From: Entonaema liquescens
Lineage: Eukaryota > Ascomycota > Sordariomycetes > Xylariales > Xylariaceae
DNA length: 64,000 nt
Direction: 5' to 3'
Assembly (NCBI GenBank): GCA_902805475.1
Contig: CADCSX010000023.1
Coordinates: forward strand, 1,488,001-1,552,000
The notes under the pieces were generated by a model, which saw only the letters and a list, made by a program, of their open reading frames with translations, did no database searches and was not told the DNA's origin. The position numbers and the translations under genes were made by a program. Below are positions 35,527 through 48,187 of this stretch, piece by piece. Position 1 is the first letter of the stretch; each line of letters starts with the position of its first letter.

Positions 35527-38500
35527 AAGCTGCCTCGTCATGGTGAGGGAGATAGGTACCTATTCTCTTACTGCCATGGTATACATACTATCATGGTACA
35601 TGCATAAATTAATAGCCTGATGCTCCACTATTCACCTACGTGTACCTGCACAGCTAATTTGTCGGAAGTGGTACCTCTTCACCTCATTCGCTGGTTATGA
35701 TACTATTCCGCCTAACATTTCGCAAAGTGCCTAAGCTGTGCGATATTGTTCCAGTAGGAAAAGAAGAAGTCGCTCCCAAGTTTCACCATTTAGGCTAGCC
35801 TACCTACATAGTATTTACGTCTTTCATGTAGGTACATAACCTAGTAATCACTTCCCACTAATAACGAATGAGCAACGAGAAGCAAGGACCACCCATGATT
35901 CTCGGATATTTCCTAACGTCTACCAACCATGTTCCTGGCATGTCAATAATCCCAAGTGCCGTTAGCGCGAATGGTGATACACACGCAGACACGGCAACCT
36001 TAGAAACATTCCATCCAATTCCTTTCTTGACCTTAGGTGCGATCCAGGACAACGGAGCCTATGAAAATTGGGAACTGGTCTACTGGCTTATTCTAACTCT
36101 ATCAATGCCACGACATCGAAGATGAAGGACAGCACCTCTAGCGTTGTATGGTGTATCCCATCAGACCGTGCCAACATCTTCAATTGGAGCTTTCGAGGCG
36201 TATTCCGTACTCACCCAGCCAGCTTACTTACCATTTTGAGATGGATGTGTTCGTGAGATCTTGATTTCTTCTTCCCTTGCCTTCCCGTCCCGGCATTGTC
36301 TTCCGTGGCCCGTCCGACCTGACATGTGCATATCCATGGGGCCTGCGGTTTGTACTAGCTTTGCGGGGACGTTCCCACAGCAGCATAAGGAGAAGCCACT
36401 GTTATTCACAGGCTACCGAGTCCCAAGATTCCTGAAGCCGTAAGTCACTCTGTCGGAGCCAATCCACGTCGACGACGTGTCAGCCCATGGAGATTTCCGG
36501 ATGTCCAAGGAAAACCCCACCGAGACCGGGCTTCAATCCCTTAGTCTTACATAGTTACGGCTTCAGGTCCTCATTCTCTGCCTTAAGCCTTGGCACTATC
36601 ACTTCCAAGGCACGTTTCTTAGGGTTTCTGTTATGCCACGTTTCAGCGGGCTTTCTCCATCTAAACTAAACTCCCTTCGAAAAGCGTATGCGGGTCCCGG
36701 TATCCGGCACACAATGAAATAAGTCGGACTAGTTTCTCGTTCACGCATCTTATTCGCTTGTGTTCCTTCTACGGATTCTTCTAGCGTGGAACTTGTTTCA
36801 TTCCCTGCATCGGAACAACGTTAGAGGAGACAAGATGGACACTCCGCGATCTTTGTTGCATGTGTTCCTGAACCGTACCAATGGCGGAAGGTCCCGATGC
36901 TATTAACACATGTCTTGTGTTTCTCATACACCCGACTCGACTGATGAGGCGTCACCTAATTACTGGTCTAGTCCCTCCTAGGGTCGTCATTAGTCACAGC
37001 CGTTGCCGTGAAGGTGATACACAATCCTCTAGAGCTTTCCCAGGTAAAGGAGGAAAGGCATATTCAATCGGATGGGTTCCTAGTCGTTCCACGTAAACAG
37101 TCTCAAATCGTGATTAATTCTCCGCTTGGGTTACCTACGTGCCCCGTCATACATTGTGTATCGGCGATGGAGCCACGGTACGAGACATGTTGGGCTCCGT
37201 CCAGATCCACGATACTTCACGCATCAGTTGGTTTTTGGGAACGAAGAGGACCCTCTATAGCTCCGCTAGATCCATAGAGGATGACTCAGTCGTTGCTTGA
37301 GCAGCGAGTCTTAAATCCAAGTCCCACGCAATTGGGAAATTTCGAGAAGCTCCATCCGCCTGTTTGCTTCATTCCGGAGGTTGGGTTCTCGTCTTGGCTT
37401 ATCTCATCCTTGGAATGTAATTCACAGTGTCACTGACGCACTCCCAAACAAATATATCGCTACCTGGGTATTTGAGTGTCATAGGGAGAAACGGATATTA
37501 CAGTTCTACGACAGATGATCCATATCTGGAATTCTTTCCACTTCGATTGATGGCTGGCTGGTCTACGTCGTCATACAAGGACCCTGTTACCCAAGTACTC
37601 GTTGACGTATGAGGGTTCTCAGTGGTCTCGATACTAGCTAGGTACCTTGGTATTCGAAGTCGAATATCGATCTAATAAGGGGTCGAATTGAATAAGAGCT
37701 CGTATCGGAATGATTCGTTTGGTAGGTCCGTTGATCTACGCTCGCTATGATTTCTTCGGCGGGTTTGTAGCGTGTATAGACTTACAACGAGACATTTGAT
37801 GTCGATTACACCGAAACTGGATAATGGCTTGCTCCTCCATCGGGACGCCGGAACTTTGAACGCAAATTTTCATGCCTTACGAATCCTAATGCCGAGCCCG
37901 TATGTGATGATTCTTGGTCACAATGCTGACGAAACTTAGACCCTTTACACACACACCTTGATTGGGGAGGCTAATCAGCCAAAATCCGAGTCTTACAGTA
38001 CTTACAGTATATCTACGAGGTGTGCCTGGTCGGTATAATCACTTGGAGCCGCACCCTTCCCCCGATCTCGGACTACACTAAACAAGAAATGGGACGAGAT
38101 GGCTGCAGCCACACCACCTCGTCCGGCATGGTGATATGGTGGGTATTACTACACAGACCAACGGCTTATCGTGTGTTTAAACTGCGTCGTCGGATATCGG
38201 GGCTTCGCTTTGGGTAGCAACCATGTGCTCTGCGTTGCTTGAAGCCGAGCGCCCTGCTGCAGAATCGACCGAGGTTATTTTATCACTGCGGTGCAACAGT
38301 CTCATAGCATCACGATCCTCAAAACCACTACTTACGACATAAGAGGGTCAACCGGTCAAAATACAGATAGCCGAAGACCGACCGAAGAGCGTTAAGCTAT
38401 TACTAGTACATACATAACATAATACATACACATACACATACGGGAAAGTCTTGTTGATATGTCAGGTACGACATAACAGGGCTTGAAAATTTCTGCACGC

Positions 38501-39739
38501 AATTAGATAGGCGCTCAGATAATGTGCTTATTTCTCAAAGGGGGAAGTGACCGCACGAGCCTTGTCTCAATCAACACAACACGGCAAGACTCAACAGAGG
38601 TTAGCCTCCAAATTGGATATGATACGCGAAGCATTCCTGACCTGGTACTTTAATTGTCGTTAGGGGTCTTCTGGTCGTATTGATCTGGGTACGGATCTCG
38701 CCCGGATGGTTCGTTGCAGGGACTCATCTCTGGTTACTATTACGGGATCGCATTGCTGCAGGCAAGATTGCAGATTTCGAGGGTCGAGAACAGACGTCTT
38801 GCATCCCCGAAGCAAAGCCGTTATCTAGAGGCGTCGTATTTTCAATATGTGTAAAAAACGTCGCGCAGAGGACAAAAGTCTGGGTAGCCCTACTCGGTGA
38901 GGCTTGCCCGGTATATCTCACGCCAGTGAGACATCGGCATTAAAATTATGGCCCCCAAAGGTGACTCCATCTACACATACAACCGGGAATTTTCTTTTCT
39001 CATCTTGGCCAGAGAGGAAGGAGACCATTTGTAAATTAACGTATGCTGGCCTGTCCGACTGGCCCGCCTGTACGATGCAGCTTCATGGCCTTCGATGACT
39101 TGCCTTTCGATCTCCATCGGGCGATTTAATGCTTACGTTCATCTCATAGACCCCTGCTCAAAACCTGCGTAAAATGCGGGCCGTCCCTGACTGACATTCT
39201 GCGGGATGCTCCCGTCATCTCCCCGTCCCAACGCTAGACCTTTTACGGTGCTAACATTTCACCACCATCAACGGCACAACGAGTAGCAAAACAGGGAAAT
39301 ATTTTTATTCTTCTTTTCCTTGCACTATTATCGTTGCTCGTTACCCCCCGTCCGGAGCATGGTTCGGTCCCATGTTTCTTCATACATAGGTATTTACATT
39401 TGTATGTATGTATGTATGTACGTACTTGCTATGTAGGATCCTGCGTTCTGCATTAAGTCTTGTGAAGGTTACATGCCTTTTTATTCCCCCTACCCCCACG
39501 AAGCGCCATAACGCGTCAAGGGTCGAATGGAGATTTGCCCTTAGCCGAGCTGTTCAATTTATTATCGTTCCCCTTACCCCCTTACCTTCATCATGGTTGG
39601 TTGGTGAGTAGGCTCCGTCTCCGCGCCTATCATGGTTCGCAAAGTTGCAATGTAGATATCGGTAGATAGGTGTGATCTATCACCGACAGCGGGTCGCAGC
39701 TTTTCTCCACGTACGATCCCGCAGCGCTCTAGACCGAGA

Positions 39740-41489
39740 CTACGGCGCCATCCGCAGATTCTCAAAGCCCCTGGCCAGGGCATCGTCGCCGCCTGCCGCC
39801 TCGAGTTCATACTCAATGTCGGGCTGGGCCTCGCGGTACAGCGCATTGACCTCGCTCGCCATCTTGAAGTTGTAGGCCGCCTCCTCGTCGCTGATGATGC
39901 GCTTCGGAATGCCGTTAGCGGCGGCGGCCTCGACCTGCAACTGCATGGCGCAGGCCCGGTCCAACAGGCCGAACATGAAACCCGCCTCGTCGACTGTCGA
40001 GCCCACGGTCAACAGGCCGTGGTTCATGAGGATGACGCCCTTGTTGCGGTCTCCCAACGCCTCGGCGATGTGATCGCCCTCTTCCGCCGCGAAAACGATG
40101 CCCCCGTATCGGGCATATACAGCGTGGGCGTTGTAGAAATTACACACGTCTGCAGGCGTTCAGGAGTTGCGGAGTTAGTACATCCACAATATGCACATCA
40201 TCATTATTATGGCCTGATTCGGCAACGGTGAAGGTGGGAAATGGCACGTTGGACGTGGGGAGAAGGACCAGGGAGCGGCTCCTCCGTTGTTTTCGAGCTA
40301 AACCCTTCTTCTTCCGCCCCGGCAGACAGTCTCGAAGCGGCAATACATAGGCTGAGTTGAGAAAGGGAAAGTGGAGTGTGGAGTCGAAAGGAAAAGAGGT
40401 CAAGGTAAGGTAAGGCAAGGCTTGTTAGGTCGACTCTTACGTACCTTGGTTCAGCATCTCCAGGGGACGGGCAAATACGCTCCAGGCCCGTCCTGCGTTG
40501 GAATGTGCGTGGCAGCTTTTTTAGGGCAAAGGTTTCGTTAGCAGCCTCACTTTTTTTTCTTCTTATTCGTTTCGTTTTCCATTTTTAGAAATTACAAAAA
40601 TTTTTTTTCCGCTTATGGGAGATGAGATGAGATGAGATTTTCCCGCCGGGGTTGCTCGGCTTTGGTTAGTGTGATCCCTTTCTCTTACCTTATCTCACCT
40701 TGCTGGGGGGGGGAAGAGATAAACTCCTTTTTTCACGCCTCACTTCTGCTTCTGCGCGTGCAAACCTTTTTTTTTCTCTTTTTTCTCCAATTTTTTCGTT
40801 CTTCACATGTGCAAAGGAAAACACGTGGAAACTAAAGGGGCTTACTTACATGGCGTGGATGTCATTCGGGCGCCGCTTGTGGACGGCGGAGTGGATCAGG
40901 TAGCCTGCGGCGTTGGCGGGTCGGGACGTGTTGCCGCCGACGACCTTGCCGGTCGCAATGTCCAGGCAGATCATGTCGCCCGCTGTGAGCATGCCGAAGT
41001 GTCGACCTAGCGGGTTCATCCACATGAGACCGTTGAACTCTGGGTCCCTCACAGAGATGTGCCTAAGGCGTGGAGTTAGTTCTTGCGCGAACGGAAAAAG
41101 GCACTTGGGAGAGAGATGATGGGTCTTTGGGCTGGCACGGCAAGAGCCCAAGTGGAGAGTCTTGAACTCATCCCTGGAAAAAAGACACTCTAGGTAAGGA
41201 TCATGGTTGATGATGATGGCAAAACTTACCCCGACTGTCCTTCGGTGAACCCGCACCGGGCGAAGAAGCGGAATGTGGCAGCCATGTGCACAAGGATGTG
41301 CCTCCTGTGCGCTGTGTAGCTTGGGAAAGTGGGAATTCCTGGCATCACCATCCCGTGCGAGATGGCTTCCAGAGGAGTCTGCTCCTTTTCCTCTACTATA
41401 GCATCCTGTTTGAGTGCCTCTGCCGGCTTATCTCCACCCTTAAGAGTCAAGGTGCTCGAGAGGGTCTCCGTGATTGCTGAGGGAGCCAT
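39740..41489 (-). CDS. Class II aldolase/adducin-domain protein
   Basis: Four exons: 41489-41230, 41062-40850, 40515-40445 and 40149-39740, giving 317 residues. Joins are supported by conserved sequence: TEGQSG-HISVRDPE, NDIHAI-CHAHSNAGRAW and EMLNQ-DVCNFYNAH. Zinc-ligand type histidines are present in CHAHS and in VILMNHGLLTVG, as in fuculose-aldolase fold proteins. Fungal members are widespread (fission yeast Mug14 is one) but their substrates are mostly unknown. The small 71 bp exon 3 is easily missed: it encodes AGRAWSVFARPLEMLNQ. Introns of 167, 334 and 295 bp are several times longer than elsewhere in the window and include T-rich and GATGA-repeat tracts. The ATG at 41489 (AAAAACATGGC) is preferred over one 16 codons upstream. 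Confidence 0.9.
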
Positions 41490-44408
41490 GATGTTTTTGA
41501 TAATAGGATGAAATCTGTTTAGAATATGATGTTCCAAGTATCTAACCTAGCTATGTCTGTGGGCTCAATGGCTCTTGACTTTGCATAAGTATGCCCAGCG
41601 ATGAACTTTGTCTATTGAGCAGTAGAAGAGATCGTGAAGCGTGTAGGTTAACTAGTTGACTGGGCTGATAAGAACCAGAATTCGGGTGGAGTAGACGTCC
41701 GGGACACGGCTGTTCCCCCGCATAAAGGGCGTGATATAGACAACGCATAGAGACGACCAATCATTACCTATCAAGAAAGTTCTTCCAAGGTTCTTGTGTA
41801 TTGATAACTAAACTAGATATGGAATTCTCACTAGAGAGATAACATCATGGCACACATACTCAGGTTCTGAGATCTGCGTAATGAATTTCCTAAATAACTA
41901 ATTGTACCTAGTTATCGCAATTCATAGTTGGGTATTTACTCTAAAGTATTAGATCTACATTCTTTCTTTCTCTCTTTCTCACTGACGTCGGTATACGACT
42001 TTCCTTTAAACGACGCTTCCCCGAGGTTGCGCGCCTCCCTTTCCCCCGCCTTGGGCCTGGGTACCGGAATCGGCCGGGATCCCCGTCGGGCGGGAATACA
42101 TAAGAGGCGAGCTAATAGCTATTTCGCCTCCTGCCTTGTCGCCGGTGCGGCGCCGAGCGTTTTTTTTTTTTTTACTCGATGGAGAAAAGCAGGGTTTGGT
42201 TTAGTCTGGTCAATAGTTTAATAGTACTCTTACGTGGGTAGATAGAGGTAAACAAGGTAGGTTGTAATAGCCTTTTCGCAGTTAAGCCATCGGGGATACT
42301 TATTTAGAAAAGCGTCCAATAGGGTCATCTCCAGCCACGAGGTTTGCTCTGAATGGGCCGTTTTGGTGCCGACGGCTCTCTCCCATCGTGAGTGACAATC
42401 TACCTGAACTAGTTAATGTAAGTGTACGTTTGAGTTGGCCCTCGCAGAGCGGGAATTGGAGAAAAGGGGGATATTGCGGGACTCAATGTGTTGGCGGAAA
42501 AGCAAGCGAGTGGCTTCTTTTTCCCACTGCGTCCTGCCCGACGGAACAGACAAACGGACGGACAGACAGACAGACAGGGTGCTTTGGGGCGAACACGTAT
42601 AATATACATGACGATACGCGGACGATGGATACGACTGGGGGGAAGGGGGGTCGAGTCCAAATACGTGGTCTTACGGTCGTGGTCCCAGTCCCAATGTCGT
42701 TTAGTTTGGGCTACCTAAGCTTAGCTGGGCTTTTTCGTTCCTGACCATCTTTTCTACCTTACCTTACACATTACGTCTTTCGTCGTCGCCTTTCATCGAT
42801 GCCCAGCTTCGCTAGTCGGTTTGCGTAGCGCCGGGGGTACCGGTATCCCAGGCCGGACGATGTTTCGACGGCACCCTTTGGGGTTTGTCGAGTAGACGGG
42901 GAGCTATAGTCTCACGCCCGGTGCTTTTGGGCTTCGCTTGGTTTACGAGGGTGTAGGAGGAGGAAATAGGGGAGGCGAGAAAAAAAAAAAAAAGCAAAGT
43001 GGAAGCAGATAGATGATGTGTATACACATACACGACTTGGTCGGAGGATATTACGCTGGATGCAATATGACGGGTTGAACAAGACAAGCTTCAGTCAGTC
43101 TTGGGTCTGTTATACTTGAACAAGGGAGATTGGCCAGTGTTAGGATATGTTCTCCGAGGCACTCTAGGTCCAGATAGCTACTTAATTCCTCTATGGTTCC
43201 TCTTTCCTACCTCTCTTTGCTCTTTTACCACTCCTTAGAAACATGGCGCCTATCGCGCTTCGAGAAGAATTCCTATTAGCTAGACAAACCCAGCCATTTA
43301 GTGTGAGGTATATGAACGAATGGATGAATAGACGAGCTCAGGTCTTCTCGCTAACATACTTAATGTAACCCTTACCATCCTACTGGATAGGAAGCCTTCC
43401 GTCTGGTCAGCTATTTATATGGGCAGGCGAGGGAAAAGACCAGACGGATGATGCCCTGGAATAATGGATAGTTATGCTCATAAACGTGAGCTCTTAAGAC
43501 ACCCACTATTACTTACGAGGAGTCTAGAGGGTGTTATAAACTACGCAGTGGGATATGTACATCTCACTAGCTTTATCCAAGGACTACATAAAGTAGAGAG
43601 CACTACTTGCACAATAATTCCGGCCGCTTACCCCTTAGAGATAGAGACATAACGTCGAGTTTACGCCGATATAAGCCATGATACCATGGCTTGAGAAAGA
43701 AATAAAAAATAAAAAAAAGTTTTGCATTCCCGAAAGTAAGGGTCGTCAGGGACTAATGCCATCCATTCAGCAACGATTATCTACCTAAGGTAACAATGAG
43801 AAGAGATCGCGTCCGGGGATATAAACGGAACAGTGGTCTATCCCCCTTTCTCTCCTTAAACTTCTCATCTCGGCAGCATAACGACGAAACCACCCATTTT
43901 CCTAGCAGCAACCATTGCGTGTCTCTCTGACGTGGTTACGTCCTTCGTAAAAAAAAACCAAATATATGCATTCGTTCCTTCCTACCATCACCCCTTTTTT
44001 TTCTGTTCGCCTTCCACCAAGTTGACCATGGAGTGAATCGCCTCCGTTTTCTTCATCATCTGGCTATTATGCCTTCATCTTTTCCTATGCCAAGGTGTAG
44101 AAATGCAACTGGGCTACTGATTTAGTTTGACTGCGCAACCACATGGCCGCCAAACAGCAGCTGCAGTTATCGACCACGGCAGTTCTATCATGGTATCACG
44201 TACAAGAGAATAGAGAAGAGGGGCTAGAAGAGACGTGGCAGAAAATTATAAAGTAAATGCCCCATCATCTTATCTAGGGGTTGTTGCTGGGCTCTCAAAG
44301 CCCGTAGACATCCCATCCATCAAAATGGTCGTCCGAAATCCGCCCAGGGATGTCAGCTGTGCTCGAATCATGGCGAGGGGAAAATTCATTTCTGAACTCC
44401 TGGCGCAG
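41490..44408. other. Intergenic
   Basis: No supportable gene in 2.9 kb. It contains a T13 tract near 42160-42172, a GACA microsatellite near 42556-42578 and an A14 tract near 42980-42993. A 91-codon minus-strand frame at 42812-43087 shows no family content. Confidence 0.5.
42556..42578. repeat. (GACA)n microsatellite
   Basis: A GACG/GACA tetranucleotide repeat of about six units. Confidence 0.85.
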
Positions 44409-47400
44409 TCATAGCTCGTCATCCTCGGCTTCGATTTCTGACGGTTTTAACAAGCCGCCGACCTTGGCTCGTCGTTCGTGGTCAGCCGTCAGCTTTTCGC
44501 GAGCTTCTTGCTCCTTCTCAACGACGAAGAGGTCTGCATTGTCGCCAGCAAACTCCTTTAGGGAGATGAGGAAGTCGCGAACTTGGAGACGGAACTTCTC
44601 GTACGACGCATTCAAGGTGAAGAGGCACTCGATGAATGCACTGATTTGTGCACTGGGGACCTAGTTAGCTCTTGCAATATCCACAGTACATCACGATCCT
44701 GTACTTACATTTGAAGATTAGGGAAAGCGTTACGTAGAAGACCGCCAACGAACTCTGTGAGGAAATCTTTGTTGCTTGTTCCAGCTGGTGCCTGGTCTGT
44801 GTAAACAGGACCTTGGATCTTTGGCGTGGTACCGTCTGCAGGGAGCACGAAGTAGAACATGCGCATTAGCAACATAGACTGCGTCTTGAACCCAGCCTTG
44901 TGGTCAGGGTCTGTCAAGACGAAGAACACATCCTGTAAGATACCAATAAAGAACTGCTGGAAGAAGGCATTGGCTGTTTGCACATCAGTCTTATCGGCGA
45001 TATTCGTAACAAGCTCGAGGCACATGTTAAGTCCCGCGCTTTCAACGTCACGGTTATCATGCTTGCTAGCCCACATGCAGGCGTCGATGACAAATTTGAA
45101 CTGCCGGTTATCCAGCTTCAGAAGAGCAGGGAAGCAGTGCAAGTTGATCGCCCTGAGCAAGTTAAAGAATTCTACTCGGTGCTCCGGGAATTCTGAGAAA
45201 TCCTTGTTGATCATTTCCAGAGTACACTCGAAAACGTTCTGCATGATGATCGGCACCTGATCCTCCATAAGGCCCTATTGTACGATTAGCAAATACTCAT
45301 ACCTGAAAACCTGTTGGGGCGTTCTTACTGTAAGCCGTGTAATAATGGTGGACATCGCTTTCAGAACCTCTGCATCTCGGGCCCCCGGGACATTGCGATT
45401 GTAATCTACCAACACTGAGTCAAGAAGCTGAGGTACCATCTGCTGACGGATAGCAGGCAGGTCCTCCGCCTTGTCAACGTAGCTCTCAATCAACTTTAGT
45501 ATTTCTTTCTTGATAGTTCTCAACCCTCGGACCTTGGGCAGGCGAGGAGCAATTTCGCCTGTTTTTGGATGTTAGCGTTTGTTATTAAGAGGGATGGGCA
45601 CTGCGAAATTACCATCACGAGCAACGGCCTCCGATATAAGCTGACTAGTAGCACGGTACATTTGGAGCATATCCAGGTATATCCTGCCGATCTGAGGACC
45701 AAAGTAAGGCCCGATAGAGGAACAGGCCGATACATTGGTCTTCATGATGTTCCCAATGATTTTGATCGTGTCGGAATCCTGTAGAATCTGGGGATCCTGG
45801 GTAGCTGCTCTGATGATTTCGTCCCAAGCTGCGTTAGGCGCATTCATGAGCTCTGCAAGCAACCGTTCCTGTTGATGCTTGTTTCCCTGTGCAGCCACCA
45901 TATAGCCACAGGCCTCGTAGAATGTGTGAACTTGCTGAGGCGTTAGATCACACGTGATACGCTGCAAGTTGCGGATGATTTCTTCGATGAACGGTTCGTT
46001 CTCGCTAGGTTGTAGAGCAACGAAGTGTCGTCGGCATTGCCTTGCAATCTTAATGAACGTGTCACATGCCATATCCTGTACGCCTGTAATACAATTAGCT
46101 CCTGCTCTGGGGTACCGGCATTGAGTAACCAACCTTCGTGCGATTCGTGCATAAATTCGAAAAGCTTATTGACGACCGTCTTGAGGAACTTCCAGTGAGC
46201 CTTAAGGAAGCGTGGGTATTGTCCAACAATGTACATGATATTACTGGCTACTACAGCCTTATTATCTTTACCGCGCTTCATTTCTGTCAGACCGAGGAGG
46301 TCCTTGATAACCGTGACGAGAAAACGTTTTTCCGTCTCTTCGTTCATCGCGAGTGAAATCGAACCAATGGCCCAGCAAAGGACATTGCAGTTATGCCATG
46401 ACCACTCAGTACCGTCAACCTGCTTCTGAAGCTTTTCGGTCATGATCGTTTCCGTATCCACAACGTCAAGATGTGTCAAGTAGACAAGACACTCCCGGAT
46501 GGTCTTGTAGAGCTGTACTGTATCGCTCTCCTTAACAAACTCGCGCACAATTTCACCTTCATCATTTTCAACGATAAGGACTTCTTCAGGTCGCACCATC
46601 TTTTCAATCATGACCACTCGGAGATTAGATAGGACCTCCTTATATTTGTGCATTCGTAAGGGGAAATTTGCTAACAAGCTCGGGTTCACTGCGCCGCTGG
46701 CTGAGCTGCTCCCCATCATAAGGGGGTTAACTTCCTGGAGGGGTGCAGTTTGCATTTCCTCGTATAGCTCCTGTACTAGCTTGAGCCAATAGTCTAGACA
46801 AATCTTAAAGATCTCACGGTCCTCGATTTGCGAAATGCGAATAAGGTAGAAGTGGCCATGCGTAAGGAAGTCTCGGTTAGGGAGATTCTCGACGAGCTAA
46901 TTATAATGTCAGCAAGGATTGCAAATGCTTTGGAAATAAATAAACGTACATCAACGTGCTGGCCGAAGAAGTTACACAAGAAGAGTGCTAGTTCTTGAAG
47001 AAACTCCTGATCTTTCGAATTACTCTGGGGATAGGTGCTCTTTAGATCGAGATCTAAGGGTACGATATTTGCGATAGTTGTGAGAACATCAACGAACATC
47101 TTAACCAGTTGCTCGCTATATGCATTCGGCTGTCCCGGTCCACCAGTCACCAGCCCACCAATCTCGGTAAGAACTTGCAGAGTGACGTTACGGAATTCGG
47201 GGACTTCAAGGAATCGCGTACGTAGCGTCTCGATAAGTGGCGTCTCGAAAATGTATCCAAGCGGGATCCAGTTGCAAAACCGTAGTAGCGTCTCCAGCGT
47301 AGCTTTCACTAAGCTTGCCTGATTTGCTGTGGTTAGGATCTCCTGGCATAACTGGAAGATTTGTGAAAACTCGTTGCACATGGTAGTTTTCAGGTTTCTG

Positions 47401-48187
47401 GTCTTAGCTGAGGTCATTTGCTCAGCCGAGTAATCAAAAACTTCTTCAGAAAGAAGACGGAGAATGATCATGTTGTTCTCGCAGATGGATAGGTTCGATC
47501 GGCAGGACGAGATGATCTCGTTGATGAAGGTCGGCCAGTTGTGTGGCCATTCTTGCTTTAGAATAGAGACGAGGACTAGATTTAGCTTGTTCAAGAGAGT
47601 GCGCTGAGTCCTAAGCGACTCTTCTGTACTTGACGCCTGGAGGATAAAGTTCACCACGAAATTGCGAATTCCTGCGCTGCGGGTTAGCTAAGTATATCCA
47701 CGGCGGTACTGCTAGCAAGATGAGGCAGCGTACCTAGACATTGTTCTCGAGGCAAAACTTTCCATCTGGTCATAATAACGTTGTCCAGTATCTGAAGTCC
47801 AAGATCTGCAACCCGTCAGCCCTATGCTAATACCTCCCATATCACGGAATTAGTGCGGCGTACACTTTGTCTGCGGGTGCCTCGACTCGGCGAGGAGCTT
47901 ATCGACGAGGAGCCATGCGTCGGGATCTTCTTTGAACTACGTATCATGCATATTAGTTTTGGTAGAAGCGTGAAAGGCATATGGCGCATCACGTACCTGG
48001 TTTAATGCGGTTTGGGCAGCTTTTTGCTAGAGGTGGGGAAAACGCAAGTATCAGTAGCTCGGTCTCGATATATTTTTATTTACGAGAGTTATATCAATGA
48101 TAAATTTGAAGGGAAGCTAACCTGTTCGCCGCGACCTTCATAGAAGGACTGGACCATGAGGTCCAGCTCTGGGATCGTGGGCGCCAT
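44409..48187 (-). CDS. CRM1: Exportin-1 (CRM1/KapK), nuclear export receptor
   Basis: Ten exons: 48187-48122, 48026-47997, 47936-47864, 47805-47734, 47671-46950, 46896-46134, 46083-45613, 45558-45329, 45274-44709 and 44652-44409; 1078 residues, close to yeast (1084) and human (1071). The N-terminus MAPTIPELDLMVQSFYEG and the importin-beta-type segment (NVIMTRWKVLPREQCLGIRN, QEWPHNWPTFINEI) lead into HEAT repeats. The NES-groove region is well conserved (NVLCWAIGSISLAM, KRGKDNKAVVASNIMYIVGQ, FEFMHESHEGVQDMACDTF), as are MEDQVPIIMQNVFECTLEMI and PEHRVEFFNLLRAIN. It exports leucine-rich NES cargoes with RanGTP through the nuclear pore. All joins restore conserved sequence and there are no frame breaks. 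The residue equal to human Cys528 is Thr525 (codon 46287-46285). The last intron could use a nearer AG, but the chosen acceptor keeps NLQI-AQISAFIECLF in frame. Confidence 0.98.

Larger units (their letters stand above)
31723..39739. other. 8 kb gene-poor region
   Basis: No supportable gene. Contains a GTTA-type array and a perfect hairpin near 35.4-35.5 kb, and a balanced-composition stretch at about 36.1-39.2 kb with only short, unrelated open frames that may be very old decayed sequence. A small GTAT microsatellite lies at 39402-39421. Confidence 0.5.

Noticed and set aside
42812..43087. 91-codon minus-strand ORF
   Set aside because: Its phenylalanine run comes from the A14 tract and the rest shows no family content or splicing.
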